Assembly (NCBI GenBank): GCA_964550635.1
Contig: CAZJZV010000014.1
Location: forward strand, 1 to 38,354
Direction of reading: 5' to 3'
DNA from: RGIG4097 sp964550635
GTDB lineage: Bacteria > Bacillota > Clostridia > Christensenellales > CAG-917
DNA: 38,354 nt
The translations under genes and the position numbers were made by a program. Under the pieces are notes generated by a model. That model was given only the letters and a program-made list of their open reading frames with translations, searched no databases and was not told the origin of the DNA. Of the stretch, positions 24,456 to 31,028 are shown piece by piece; position 1 is the first letter of the stretch; each line of letters starts with the position of its first letter.

Positions 24456-25892
24456 ATGGAATACTTTTTGAACGAAGTCACATCAAAAGAAAGAGTGCTT
24501 GAAAATATGAACAATATGAACTCTTTCGGCGGAGGCGACCGTCTCACCGGCACCGTCGGACAACACGACTACTGCGCATGGCTCAAAGACGAAATCAAGA
24601 GCATGGGCGTCGAAGTCGTATCGAAAGAATACACTTTTGATCGTTGGGGCGCAAAGGATTTCTCCTTGTATATCGACGGAGAGAATATCCCCGTATCGTC
24701 TCCCTTCCATTATAGCGGACTCACCGACGAAGAAGGCGTGACGGGCAAACTCTGCGTGGTTTGCAACAATCCGCTCGACTTCCAACGCGCAAGAGGCAAA
24801 ATCGCAGTCTGCCACATCAAAAACCTGTCCGTAATCAGCAGTAAAATCGCATTCAACAAACGCAATTCCGTCCCTGCAGACCTTGCGGTTGAGAAGAGTT
24901 ACAAGGGCCCCGTCAGCACGTCTTTCGTCAAAACGTTGCTCACTTTCTGGTCTCTCAAACTCGCAGGCGTAAAGGGTATGATTTGCATATGGGAAGATAT
25001 GTCCGACCAAATGGTTGACGGACAATGCCTTAATTTCATACTCGGCTATCTCAAAGTCCCTGTGATTTGGGTGAACGAAACCCAAGGCAAGAAAGTTCTC
25101 AAAGCGGCGAAAGAGAAGAAACGCGCAACCCTTCGTCTTGTCGGCGAATACGAAAAGAACGCAAAAACCGAATCTTTCCACGCTATTATCAAGGGTACGG
25201 GCAATACCAACGAAGCAATCATCATCAACACTCACACCGACGGTTGCAACTTCTCCGAAGAAAACGGCGGCGTCGGTATGCTCGAAATGATGAGATATTT
25301 CGTCAAACACCCCACCGAAAGAAACCTTATCTTCGTGTTTGTTACGGGACACTTCCGTCTGCCTAAATTCCGCGAAGGCATCATGACTTCCAATCAAGCG
25401 ACGGGCAGATGGCTCGCAGACAACAAGGATATGTGGAACGGCAAGACCTATAAAGCGGTCGCGGGATGCGCGGTCGAACACCTTGGTTGCACCGAATGGA
25501 AGGACGTGAACGGCGTTTACACCAAGACCAACGACATCGACACCGAACTCGTCTACGTCGGCAACAAGAAACTCGACGCAATCTACTACGAAGCGGTCAA
25601 GGATAGAGATAACGTCCGCACGATGACTCTCCGCGGACACAATACGATGCATTTCGGCGAAGGTCAACCGCTCTCCAAGAAGCACATTCCCGAAATCGCA
25701 CTCGTCACCGCACCCGACTATCTCTGCTCGGTGGACTACACGGGCAACAACCATATGGACAAATTCAATCTCGACCTTGCGTACGAGCAAATACATACTT
25801 TCGTGAAATGCGTGCAAATCCTTGACAAGAAGACCGTCAAGGAAATCGGAAAATCACAAGCGTATTCTCTCGGCTTAGGCAGACTTAAATAA
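24456..25892 (+). CDS. M28-like zinc peptidase with inserted PA-type domain
   Basis: 478 residues, no signal peptide. The order fits the M28 aminopeptidase fold with a protease-associated insert at roughly 80-230, then the metal site: HTDG (His260, Asp262) followed by SEENGG (267-272) where classical M28 enzymes have the DNxSG bridging aspartate and catalytic EE pair. FVFVTGHF and a late HNTMHFGEG and NNHMDKFN (possible last ligand) follow. The altered motif is characteristic of a less-studied branch, so peptidase activity is probable but not certain. GAGG precedes the ATG. The COG0523 zinc-chaperone gene begins 19 bases after its stop, suggesting the chaperone serves this enzyme. Confidence 0.75.
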   Translation: MEYFLNEVTSKERVLENMNNMNSFGGGDRLTGTVGQHDYCAWLKDEIKSMGVEVVSKEYTFDRWGAKDFSLYIDGENIPVSSPFHYSGLTDEEGVTGKLCVVCNNPLDFQRARGKIAVCHIKNLSVISSKIAFNKRNSVPADLAVEKSYKGPVSTSFVKTLLTFWSLKLAGVKGMICIWEDMSDQMVDGQCLNFILGYLKVPVIWVNETQGKKVLKAAKEKKRATLRLVGEYEKNAKTESFHAIIKGTGNTNEAIIINTHTDGCNFSEENGGVGMLEMMRYFVKHPTERNLIFVFVTGHFRLPKFREGIMTSNQATGRWLADNKDMWNGKTYKAVAGCAVEHLGCTEWKDVNGVYTKTNDIDTELVYVGNKKLDAIYYEAVKDRDNVRTMTLRGHNTMHFGEGQPLSKKHIPEIALVTAPDYLCSVDYTGNNHMDKFNLDLAYEQIHTFVKCVQILDKKTVKEIGKSQAYSLGLGRLK

Positions 25893-25911
25893 TCATCTGA
25901 GGAGAATTCCT

Positions 25912-27042
25912 ATGAAGAAAAGAATGGTACCTATCACACTGCTCACCGGTTATCTCGGCGCAGGCAAAACCACTCTCCTGAACCACGTGCTCAACAACCA
26001 ACAAGGTTACAAAGTCGCGGTCATCGTCAACGATATAGGGGAGGTCAATATCGACGCAAGTTTGCTTGGCGCAGGCGGTGTGGTGACTCAAAAGGACGAA
26101 AATCTCGTCCCGTTGCAAAACGGCTGTATCTGTTGCACTCTGAAACAGGACCTTATGGAACAAATCGGCAACCTTGCGGAGTGCGGTAAATACGACTATA
26201 TTCTCATCGAAGCAAGCGGTATTTGCGAACCCGTCCCCATCGTTCAAACCATCGAATTTTTGTCCGAAGGGCTCGAAGACGCACCTACCGATTTCGGCGT
26301 AAGACTCGACAATATCGTGTCCGTCGTGGACGCGTCCAGACTTGTGGAAGAGTTTGGTAGCGGCAGAGAATTGATGAAGGAAGAAATCGAAGACGATGAC
26401 ATCGAAAATCTCATCATTCAACAAGTCGAATTTTGCACCAAAATCGTCGTCAACAAGACCGATCTCGTGTCACGCGAAGACTTGAACGAAGTCGAAACCG
26501 TATTGAAAGCGTTGCAACCCGACGCGGAATTTATCGAAGCGGAACACGGAAAAGTCGCTCTCGACAAAATCCTTGACACCAATTCTTTCGATTTCGACAC
26601 CGCAAGCGGTTCGGCGGCGTGGATTAAGGGACTCGAAGAAGTGGACGAAGACGAAGAACCCGAAGGGGAAGTGCTTGAATATAACATTATGACTTTCGTC
26701 TACAAGCGCAGACGTCCGTTCGTCACGAAGAAGTTCCTTGATTGGGCAAATCACGCATATCCCGCAAGTATCATCCGTTGCAAGGGCGTGACTTGGCTTA
26801 CTCGCGACAACAAGAATATGTATATGTTCGAGCAGGCGGGCTTCCAAAAAGAACTGTCCAACGCAGGTCCTTGGGTGGCGTCAATGCCCGCGGAAGACCA
26901 AAAAGAAATTCTCCGCTACAATCCCGACGTGGCGGCGGAATGGGACGAAGAAGTGGGGGATAGAATCAATAAAATCGTCTTTATCGGCAAGGATATGGAC
27001 AGACAAGCGATAGAATCCGCCCTTGACGCGTGCCTGAAATAA
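25912..27042 (+). CDS. COG0523 (CobW/ZNG-type) metallochaperone GTPase
   Basis: 376 residues. G3E-family GTPase with Walker A GYLGAGKTT (13-21), the metal-binding CxCC box GCICC (71-75), EASGICEP, and base-recognition NKTD, then a CobW C-terminal domain ending around 370. This family inserts or delivers zinc (ZNG1, YeiR) or cobalt to client proteins using GTP. The neighbour is a probable zinc peptidase, the natural client candidate. AGGAGA lies at good spacing before the ATG. Zinc-limitation control by Zur is common for such genes, but no Zur box was seen here. A second possibility is nitrile hydratase activator-like function, unsupported by the neighbours. Confidence 0.92.
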   Translation: MKKRMVPITLLTGYLGAGKTTLLNHVLNNQQGYKVAVIVNDIGEVNIDASLLGAGGVVTQKDENLVPLQNGCICCTLKQDLMEQIGNLAECGKYDYILIEASGICEPVPIVQTIEFLSEGLEDAPTDFGVRLDNIVSVVDASRLVEEFGSGRELMKEEIEDDDIENLIIQQVEFCTKIVVNKTDLVSREDLNEVETVLKALQPDAEFIEAEHGKVALDKILDTNSFDFDTASGSAAWIKGLEEVDEDEEPEGEVLEYNIMTFVYKRRRPFVTKKFLDWANHAYPASIIRCKGVTWLTRDNKNMYMFEQAGFQKELSNAGPWVASMPAEDQKEILRYNPDVAAEWDEEVGDRINKIVFIGKDMDRQAIESALDACLK

Positions 27043-27057
27043 TAAAAACTAAACATA

Positions 27058-27088
27058 AAAAAAGTCGCTTTCGAGCGACTTTTTTTGT
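27058..27088. terminator. Bidirectional terminator
   Basis: AAAGTCGCT-TTCG-AGCGACTTT is a perfect nine-base stem with a stable UUCG-type loop, A-run on the left and seven Ts on the right. It serves the COG0523 gene and the convergent XRE gene. Confidence 0.93.
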
Positions 27089-27409
27089 TTAGCCTTTGCC
27101 TTGAAGTTTGTCGATGAGTTCGCAAATTAGCGTGCGATTGTCCGCCGATAATTCGTTTATCATATGCAGAGTCGCAAGGTCGGATAACGGTGTTTCCGCA
27201 TTCTTTGCGATGACGTCGTCGTCCGCGTTGCCGACCATATAGTCCACCGATACGCCGAAAAACTTCGCCATTGCAACGAGTTGCTCGATAGACGGCTCAG
27301 TCGTACCTTTTTCCCAGTTGCAGTACGTGCCCTGACTGACGTTGAAACGGTCCGCCATTTGGCGTTGTGAGAGTCCCTTCTCCTTGCGGAGTTCAAAAAG
27401 CCTTATCAT
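27089..27409 (-). CDS. XRE-family transcriptional regulator
   Basis: 106 residues. An N-terminal Cro/C1-type helix-turn-helix (LRKEKGLSQRQMADRFNVSQGTY region, recognition helix SQGTYCNWEKGTTEPS) is followed by FFGVSVDYMVGN, then a ~35-residue C-terminal part with no recognised domain, ending in a leucine-rich helix (LATLHMINELSADNRTLI) that may help dimerisation. GAGG precedes the ATG by eight bases. It is divergent from the candidate RNA transcription unit at 27505-27779; the -35 hexamer TTGCAA (27470-27475) is self-complementary and could serve both directions. Its target is not known; the divergent unit is a candidate. Confidence 0.87.
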   Translation of the reverse strand: MIRLFELRKEKGLSQRQMADRFNVSQGTYCNWEKGTTEPSIEQLVAMAKFFGVSVDYMVGNADDDVIAKNAETPLSDLATLHMINELSADNRTLICELIDKLQGKG

Positions 27410-27469
27410 GTGTGTTACCTCATCTCACTTACCCCCGCAATAATAATATTAGGAAAATTAATCACGCGC

Positions 27470-27498
27470 TTGCAATATTAAATAATTTCATATATAAT
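27470..27498 (+). promoter_or_regulatory. Promoter firing into the hairpin-array region
   Basis: TTGCAA (27470-27475), 17-base spacer and a perfect TATAAT (27493-27498), pointing right. TTGCAA is self-complementary; on the minus strand TAATAT lies 18 bases away (27451-27446), a possible promoter for the XRE gene. Confidence 0.65.
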
Positions 27499-27648
27499 TG
27501 TGAAAAAGATTAAAATTTCTAATTGAAATCTATTAAATTAGCAACACAAGCTTTGTCGTACAAGTTGAAACAAAGGAAAGGGGACCGTCGAATATGGCGG
27601 TTTCTTTTTATACCGCCATTGCGCACCGCACGGAATGACGGTATAAAA

Positions 27649-27742
27649 AATCAACGGCTTTGCCGTTGTATGTAATCAATACGAAGTATTGCATGTAATC
27701 AACGTGAAACGTTGAATGTAATCAAAACGAAGTTTTGTATGT
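27649..27742. repeat. Hairpin array 1: four variable-stem units
   Basis: Four tandem units of 23-25 bases have the form AAT-stem-loop-stem-NATGT. Stems are CAACGGC/GCCGTTG (27652-27668), CAATAC/GTATTG (27677-27691), CAACGT/ACGTTG (27700-27714) and CAAAAC/GTTTTG (27723-27737). Loops are TTT in the first and GAA in the other three. The spacer between stems is NATGTAATC. Stem sequences differ while every pair is kept, so the units covary. Confidence 0.9.
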
Positions 27743-27743
27743 G

Positions 27744-27778
27744 CGCACTTGCTCTTAGAAAGTGCGAGTTGTTTTTTT
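27744..27778 (+). terminator. Terminator after hairpin array 1
   Basis: CGCACTT (27744-27750) pairs with AAGTGCG (27760-27766), followed by AGTT and seven Ts. Confidence 0.75.
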
Positions 27779-27875
27779 GTCATTCTTGACAACGTGCGCG
27801 CGCTATTGTAGGATATAATCATAGATTATCTTTCGGAGACGGAAGATAAATCAATGGCTAAAGGAGTGATAAATC

Positions 27876-28304
27876 ATGTGTGCACTTGCGTTTTTCCCCG
27901 CACATCCGTCGGATGAAAAAACCAATTTGATAGAAACGACCGCTATGCCGATTTTGGAGCAATCCGCACCGTTTTCGGTCAAGGCGCTTGCAGACGAATT
28001 TTCGGAAAACGAGAATGAGTTTTACGCAAAATACTATGACAAGCGTTTTGAAGTCGTCGGAATTGCAAAAAAGGTCGGTCCCGATATTCACAACAAGCCG
28101 TCGATAGAGTTGTCGGACTCAACGCACGGCAAGACGTATGCGCTCGTCATTTTCCCGACCGAAGACCATTACGATCAAGTGTGCGTAGGGGATAGGGTGG
28201 TCGTGCGTTCAAACTATCTCGTCATGAGCAACACCTACGGCACCGTTATGAAATTTAGCGAACTAGTTTCGGTCGATAAAAACAGCGCGGAGGAAGCACT
28301 ATGA
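27876..28304 (+). CDS. Small protein with predicted OB-fold (tRNA_anti-like)
   Basis: 142 residues. Residues ~42-135 show an OB-fold rhythm: YYDKRFEVVGIAKKVG, then a polar strand SIELSDS, YALVIFP, and VGDRVVVRSNYLVMS, resembling the tRNA_anti-like domain of small bacterial proteins (family resemblance by eye only). The N-terminal ~40 residues have no clear fold and no lipobox, although a few hydrophobic residues follow the start. AAGGAG precedes the ATG. The stop overlaps the start of the aldo-keto reductase gene by four bases (ATGA), so the pair is coupled. TTGACA (27786) and TATAAT (27814) lie upstream but 22 bases apart, so the promoter is unclear. Confidence 0.7.
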   Translation: MCALAFFPAHPSDEKTNLIETTAMPILEQSAPFSVKALADEFSENENEFYAKYYDKRFEVVGIAKKVGPDIHNKPSIELSDSTHGKTYALVIFPTEDHYDQVCVGDRVVVRSNYLVMSNTYGTVMKFSELVSVDKNSAEEAL

Positions 28305-29254
28305 TAGAACTTGATCGTTTGGGGCTTGGTTGCATGGGCATGTCTTGCAGTCGCAACCCTGAAAATTCATTGAAAACCATCCGATACGCTTTGGACAACG
28401 GCATAACACTTTTCAATACGGGCGAGTTTTACAACGCCGGCGAAAGCGAAATGATAGTGGGGCAGGCACTGAAAGGAGTGGATAGAGACAGTTATTTCCT
28501 GTCCGTGAAGTTCGGAGTGTTGCCTATGCCGCAGGGCGGTATTTACGGTCTCGACGTCAAACCCTTCAACGTGAAAGGGCATTTGACGTACTCTTTGCGC
28601 CGCTTGGGACTCGACTATGTCGACTTGTATCAACCTGCAAGAATGGATACGGAAATTCCCGTCGAAGACGTCGTCGGTGCAATCGCGGATGAAGTCAAAG
28701 CGGGCTACGTGAAGCATATAGGACTGTCTATGGTCGATGCGGAAACCCTCCGTCGCGCTTGCAAAGTGCATCCGATTCACACCGTCGAAACAGAATATTC
28801 GTTGATAGAGCGCGGAATTGAAGACGAATTGATATCTACCGCAAAGGAATTGGGTGTCAAAGTGCTTGCTTTCGGGACGGTCGGTCACGGCGTTTTCACG
28901 GATGACGTCTTGTCGCATGTCGGCACTAATACGTTTATGTCAAGGGGAATGCTCTCGCCTGAAAACCGCGAACATAATATTTCTCTCATCCGTAAAGTGA
29001 AAGAGATAGCCGACGAAAAAGGTTGTTCGCTTTCTCAACTTGCGCTTTTGTGGTCGCTTTCCAAATACGACAACGTTCAAAGCCTAATCGGCACGACTAA
29101 TCCCGAACACCTGCAAAGTGCAATAGACGCACTAAAATTCAATCTTACCGCAGACGAAATCGAAAATCTAGAAACCGTGATTTCTCCCGACAAAATCAAA
29201 GGAAAAGGAATGCGCACCTTCCGATTCACCAACGGCATCGCAACCATAGTGTAG
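28301..29254 (+). CDS. Aldo/keto reductase-family protein with altered catalytic residues
   Basis: 317 residues with the AKR TIM-barrel pattern: LGLGCMGMS at the start, ALDNGITLFN, VGQALKG, SLRRLGLDYVDLY, VGAIADEVKAGYVKHIGLS and the C-terminal LIGTTNPEHLQSA NADPH-binding region. Of the catalytic tetrad, the tyrosine (TGEFY) and lysine (SVKFG) are kept, but the aspartate is Asn (LFNTGEF in place of LFDTAD) and the histidine is Ala (LYQPARMD in place of YxxHRxD). The enzyme may have changed chemistry or lost reductase activity. It is coupled to the OB-fold gene, and the two are bracketed by hairpin arrays. Confidence 0.88.
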   Translation: MIELDRLGLGCMGMSCSRNPENSLKTIRYALDNGITLFNTGEFYNAGESEMIVGQALKGVDRDSYFLSVKFGVLPMPQGGIYGLDVKPFNVKGHLTYSLRRLGLDYVDLYQPARMDTEIPVEDVVGAIADEVKAGYVKHIGLSMVDAETLRRACKVHPIHTVETEYSLIERGIEDELISTAKELGVKVLAFGTVGHGVFTDDVLSHVGTNTFMSRGMLSPENREHNISLIRKVKEIADEKGCSLSQLALLWSLSKYDNVQSLIGTTNPEHLQSAIDALKFNLTADEIENLETVISPDKIKGKGMRTFRFTNGIATIV

Positions 29255-29284
29255 AGAGTTGATTGCGCAATGAAACTTTTAATA

Positions 29285-29303
29285 AACGGTTCTGCCGTTG
29301 TAT
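29285..29303. repeat. Orphan hairpin unit
   Basis: AACGG-TTCTG-CCGTT followed by GTAT closely matches the first unit of array 1 (CAACGGCTTTGCCGTTGTAT), 1.6 kb away. Confidence 0.6.
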
Positions 29304-29314
29304 ATCACTGACAC

Positions 29315-29386
29315 AAACTGCGTCTTGGGGACGGAGCAAAATTACGCACAACTGCGTATTTTTGCTCCGTCCCCAAGACGCAGTTT
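29315..29386. repeat. 72-base near-perfect palindrome (MITE-like)
   Basis: A 27-base arm (29315-29341) is perfectly complementary to 29360-29386; after a T/T mismatch six more pairs (TACGCA/TGCGTA) close a CAAC loop. The arm includes CTTGGGGACGGAGCAAAA. Its right end runs into TTTTCTT, so it could also terminate the aldo-keto reductase transcript. From memory, similar GGGGACGGAGCAAAA palindromes occur in gut Clostridia genomes (not checked here). Confidence 0.9.
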
Positions 29387-29389
29387 TCT

Positions 29390-29426
29390 TGTCATTCCGA
29401 GCGAAGCGTGGGAATCCCGCGGGAGC
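29390..29426. repeat. Dispersed extragenic repeat (GTCATTCCGAGCGAAGCG type)
   Basis: GTCATTCCGAGCGAAGCG followed by TGGGAATCCC is a familiar dispersed bacterial sequence; in the reverse frame it reads GFPRFARNDKK, a common false protein. Its end GGGAATCCCGCGGGA holds short palindromes. A fragment (ACGGAATGACGG, reverse orientation) also lies at 27630-27641. Confidence 0.7.
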
Positions 29427-29480
29427 GCACAACAATAATCAAATCATCATCAAAATAAAATCCACAATCAACGTGAAAGA

Positions 29481-29648
29481 ATGAAATCACCGTTGGTGAT
29501 GAAATCCAAACAAAGTTTGGATGAAATCTTCGGTGCTTACACACCTCAGATGAAATTAAATCCGCTTTTCTCTCCTTGCGTAGCAAGATTTCATCGCATA
29601 GCGATTTCATCCACGTCAGTGGATTTATTCCGACGTAGGCGGATTTAG
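29481..29648. repeat. Hairpin array 2: inverted double array of variable stems
   Basis: The left half has four ATGAAAT spacers (29481, 29499, 29521, 29550) separating stems ATCACC/GGTGAT, ATCCAAAC/GTTTGGAT and ATCT..GGTG/CACC..AGAT. The right half has the inverse spacer ATTTCAT (29588, 29604) and ATTTATT (29623), separating CTTGC/GCAAG, ATCGC/GCGAT, ATCCAC/GTGGAT and TCCG/CGGA. AAATCCGC (29558-29565) and GCGGATTT (29639-29646) close the right half. The spacer ATGAAATC is the array 1 spacer ATGTAATC with one base changed. Confidence 0.88.
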
Positions 29649-29650
29649 TT

Positions 29651-29688
29651 AAAAAGGCTTGGAATTGTTGCCAATTCTAAGCCTTTTT
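29651..29688 (-). terminator. Terminator of the tmRNA gene
   Basis: On the minus strand AAGGCTT-A-GAATTG, loop GCAA, CAATTC-C-AAGCCTT is followed by a T-run immediately after the encoded CCA end. Confidence 0.92.
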
Positions 29689-30053
29689 TGGTGGAGGTGC
29701 GGGGAGTCGGACCCCGGTCCGGAAAGCCTTCACCGCGACTTTCTACACGTTTATCCCGCGTTTAGATTTTTCGCACCTTGGTACACGAGCGAACCGCGGA
29801 TTGATGAGTCCGTGATGACAATCGCACTACCGGACGATTATGCGACGTTGTCCGTTTTTCTGACACCGCTTGCCAAGGAAACGGAAAACCTTGGGGCGAT
29901 GCGCTGACTTAAATTATGCAGCGAGGGCGAAATCCATAGAGGATCTCTGAGTATTGTTTTTCGCGTTTAATTATTTGCGTTCCGTTTTTACGCAGACGAG
30001 CCTGCGACGTGCTTATCCCGACTCCAACTAGCCGTCGAATCCAGTACACCCCC
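29689..30053 (-). ncRNA. ssrA: Transfer-messenger RNA (tmRNA)
   Basis: A 365-base one-piece tmRNA that rescues stalled ribosomes with SmpB. The 5' end GGGGGTG (30053-30047) pairs with CACCTCC (29699-29693) as acceptor stem, and ACCA is encoded at 29692-29689. CTGGATTCGACGG follows the 5' stem, and the T-arm CGGGG-TCCGACT-CCCCG is seen at the 3' side. The tag frame at 29964-29914 reads AKNNTQRSSMDFALAA then TAA; the ALAA end is the usual protease signal. Resume codon GCG is inferred from the in-frame upstream TAA and by family habit. The tag is long (16 residues) and polar. Pseudoknot-like GC-rich pairs lie between tag and T-arm. smpB is not in the window. Confidence 0.96.
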
Positions 30054-30089
30054 GATGGCGCGAACGCGACCTGCGCCGAGAGTAGATTA

Positions 30090-30118
30090 TTTATAGCACA
30101 CAATCCTGCGGAATGCAA
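30090..30118 (-). promoter_or_regulatory. Promoter of the tmRNA gene
   Basis: Minus strand TTGCAT (30118-30113), 17-base spacer and TGcTATAAA extended -10 (30095-30090). The expected start near 30083 leaves a ~30-base leader for RNase P to remove. Confidence 0.75.
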
Positions 30119-30148
30119 GTGATTTTTTCAAGTATTCGGCCGCGGTTA

Positions 30149-30177
30149 TTGACTATTTTGCGGAAAGCGGATAAAAT
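30149..30177 (+). promoter_or_regulatory. Promoter of the RlmA-like gene
   Basis: TTGACT (30149-30154), 17-base spacer, TAAAAT (30172-30177), divergent from the tmRNA promoter. Confidence 0.6.
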
Positions 30178-30224
30178 CACATATGTGCGTAGGTCGATAC
30201 GCGCGCATATCAATAGAGGTGCAT

Positions 30225-31028
30225 ATGAGCATATTCGTTTGTCCAAAATGCAAAAAGGAGTTGACGATTTCGGGCGGTTCGTACCGTTGCGAAAGCGGGC
30301 ATTGCTACGACGTAAGCCGTGAGGGGTACGTCAATTTGTTGACTGCGGACAAGAAGCACTCCCTTGAACCCGGGGACAATAAAATTATGGTGCGCGCACG
30401 CTACGATTTCCTTGAAAAAGGCTACTACAAACCACTCGCTGACGAACTCTGCGCAACGTTGAAAAGGATAGGCGCGGAAAGCGTGCTTGACGCAGGATGC
30501 GGAAGCGGATACTATTCAAGAGTGATTGCGAATGCTTTGCCTGACGTGCGCATAGGCGCAATCGACGTATCGAAGGAAGCGGTGCGCATAGGCGCGAAAA
30601 GGGGGAGTGCGGAATACGCGGTTGCGGGAGTATACGATATACCCGCCGCGGACGGCACTTTCGACGCGGTTTTGAACGTGTTTTCACCGCACGCATTTTC
30701 GGAATACGCTAGGGTGTTGAAAGAGAGCGGAAGTTTGATCGTGGTCTATCCCGCACCCGAACACCTTATCGAACTCAAACAAGTATTGTACGATGAAGGG
30801 ACGTTTGAAAACGATAAATCAATTGACAGCGACTTGTTTGAAAGTCGGGATAAACGCACTGTGAAATACACCGTTGACGTCATAGGGGAAGACGTTGGGA
30901 AACTGCTTGCGATGACACCGTATTACTATCGCACTTCTCCCGACAAAATTGCGAAAGCAAGTGCGCTCGAACATATAACCATAACGGTAGCGTTTTGCGT
31001 TGAAACGCTCACAAAAAGGACTTTATGA
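30225..31028 (+). CDS. RlmA-family 23S rRNA (guanine-N1) methyltransferase
   Basis: 267 residues. An N-terminal zinc knuckle CPKC...C...H (Cys6, Cys9, Cys22, His26) precedes a Rossmann methyltransferase with VLDAGCGSGYYS (~86-97). The order zinc finger plus class I methyltransferase, and the NPF-like FSPHAFSEYARVL segment, match RlmA(I/II), which methylates N1 of G745 or G748 in 23S rRNA hairpin 35; RlmA(II) gives tylosin resistance in Gram-positive bacteria. Which position is modified here cannot be told. The start at 30225 is chosen because GAGGTG precedes it and the zinc finger begins right after; the upstream in-frame ATG at 30183 lies close to the predicted transcription start. The stop overlaps the next gene by ATGA. 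Confidence 0.9.
   Translation: MSIFVCPKCKKELTISGGSYRCESGHCYDVSREGYVNLLTADKKHSLEPGDNKIMVRARYDFLEKGYYKPLADELCATLKRIGAESVLDAGCGSGYYSRVIANALPDVRIGAIDVSKEAVRIGAKRGSAEYAVAGVYDIPAADGTFDAVLNVFSPHAFSEYARVLKESGSLIVVYPAPEHLIELKQVLYDEGTFENDKSIDSDLFESRDKRTVKYTVDVIGEDVGKLLAMTPYYYRTSPDKIAKASALEHITITVAFCVETLTKRTL

Larger units (their letters stand above)
27505..27779 (+). ncRNA. Candidate structured non-coding RNA
   Basis: The interval from the promoter at 27470-27498 to the terminator at 27744-27778 would give an RNA of about 275 bases. It contains no gene-sized frame; the only start with a purine-rich site before it (GGAAAGGGG) would give a 14-residue peptide MAVSFYTAIAHRTE (27594-27638). Structure is rich: CTTTGT/ACAAAG near 27551-27575; ATGGCGG (27594-27600) pairing with CCGCCAT (27613-27619), the latter region alternatively pairing with AATGACGGTATA (27634-27645); then four array hairpins and the terminator. 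I do not recognise a known RNA family. It may equally be a repeat-derived leader. Confidence 0.4.

Noticed and set aside
24483..25817. 444-residue reverse frame opposite the M28-like gene
   Set aside because: No ribosome binding site and no recognisable domain; a shadow of biased codons on the coding strand.
27649..27742. CRISPR array
   Set aside because: Units are only 23-25 bases, the constant part is too short, the variable parts are self-complementary stems rather than spacers, and no cas genes are near.
29226..29484. Two overlapping frames with RNDKK/SWGRSK-like peptides
   Set aside because: They translate a palindrome and a dispersed repeat; typical false genes.
29659..30118. Open frames over the tmRNA region
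   Set aside because: They lie across a well-supported tmRNA with matching acceptor stem, T-arm, tag and terminator, and have no ribosome binding sites.
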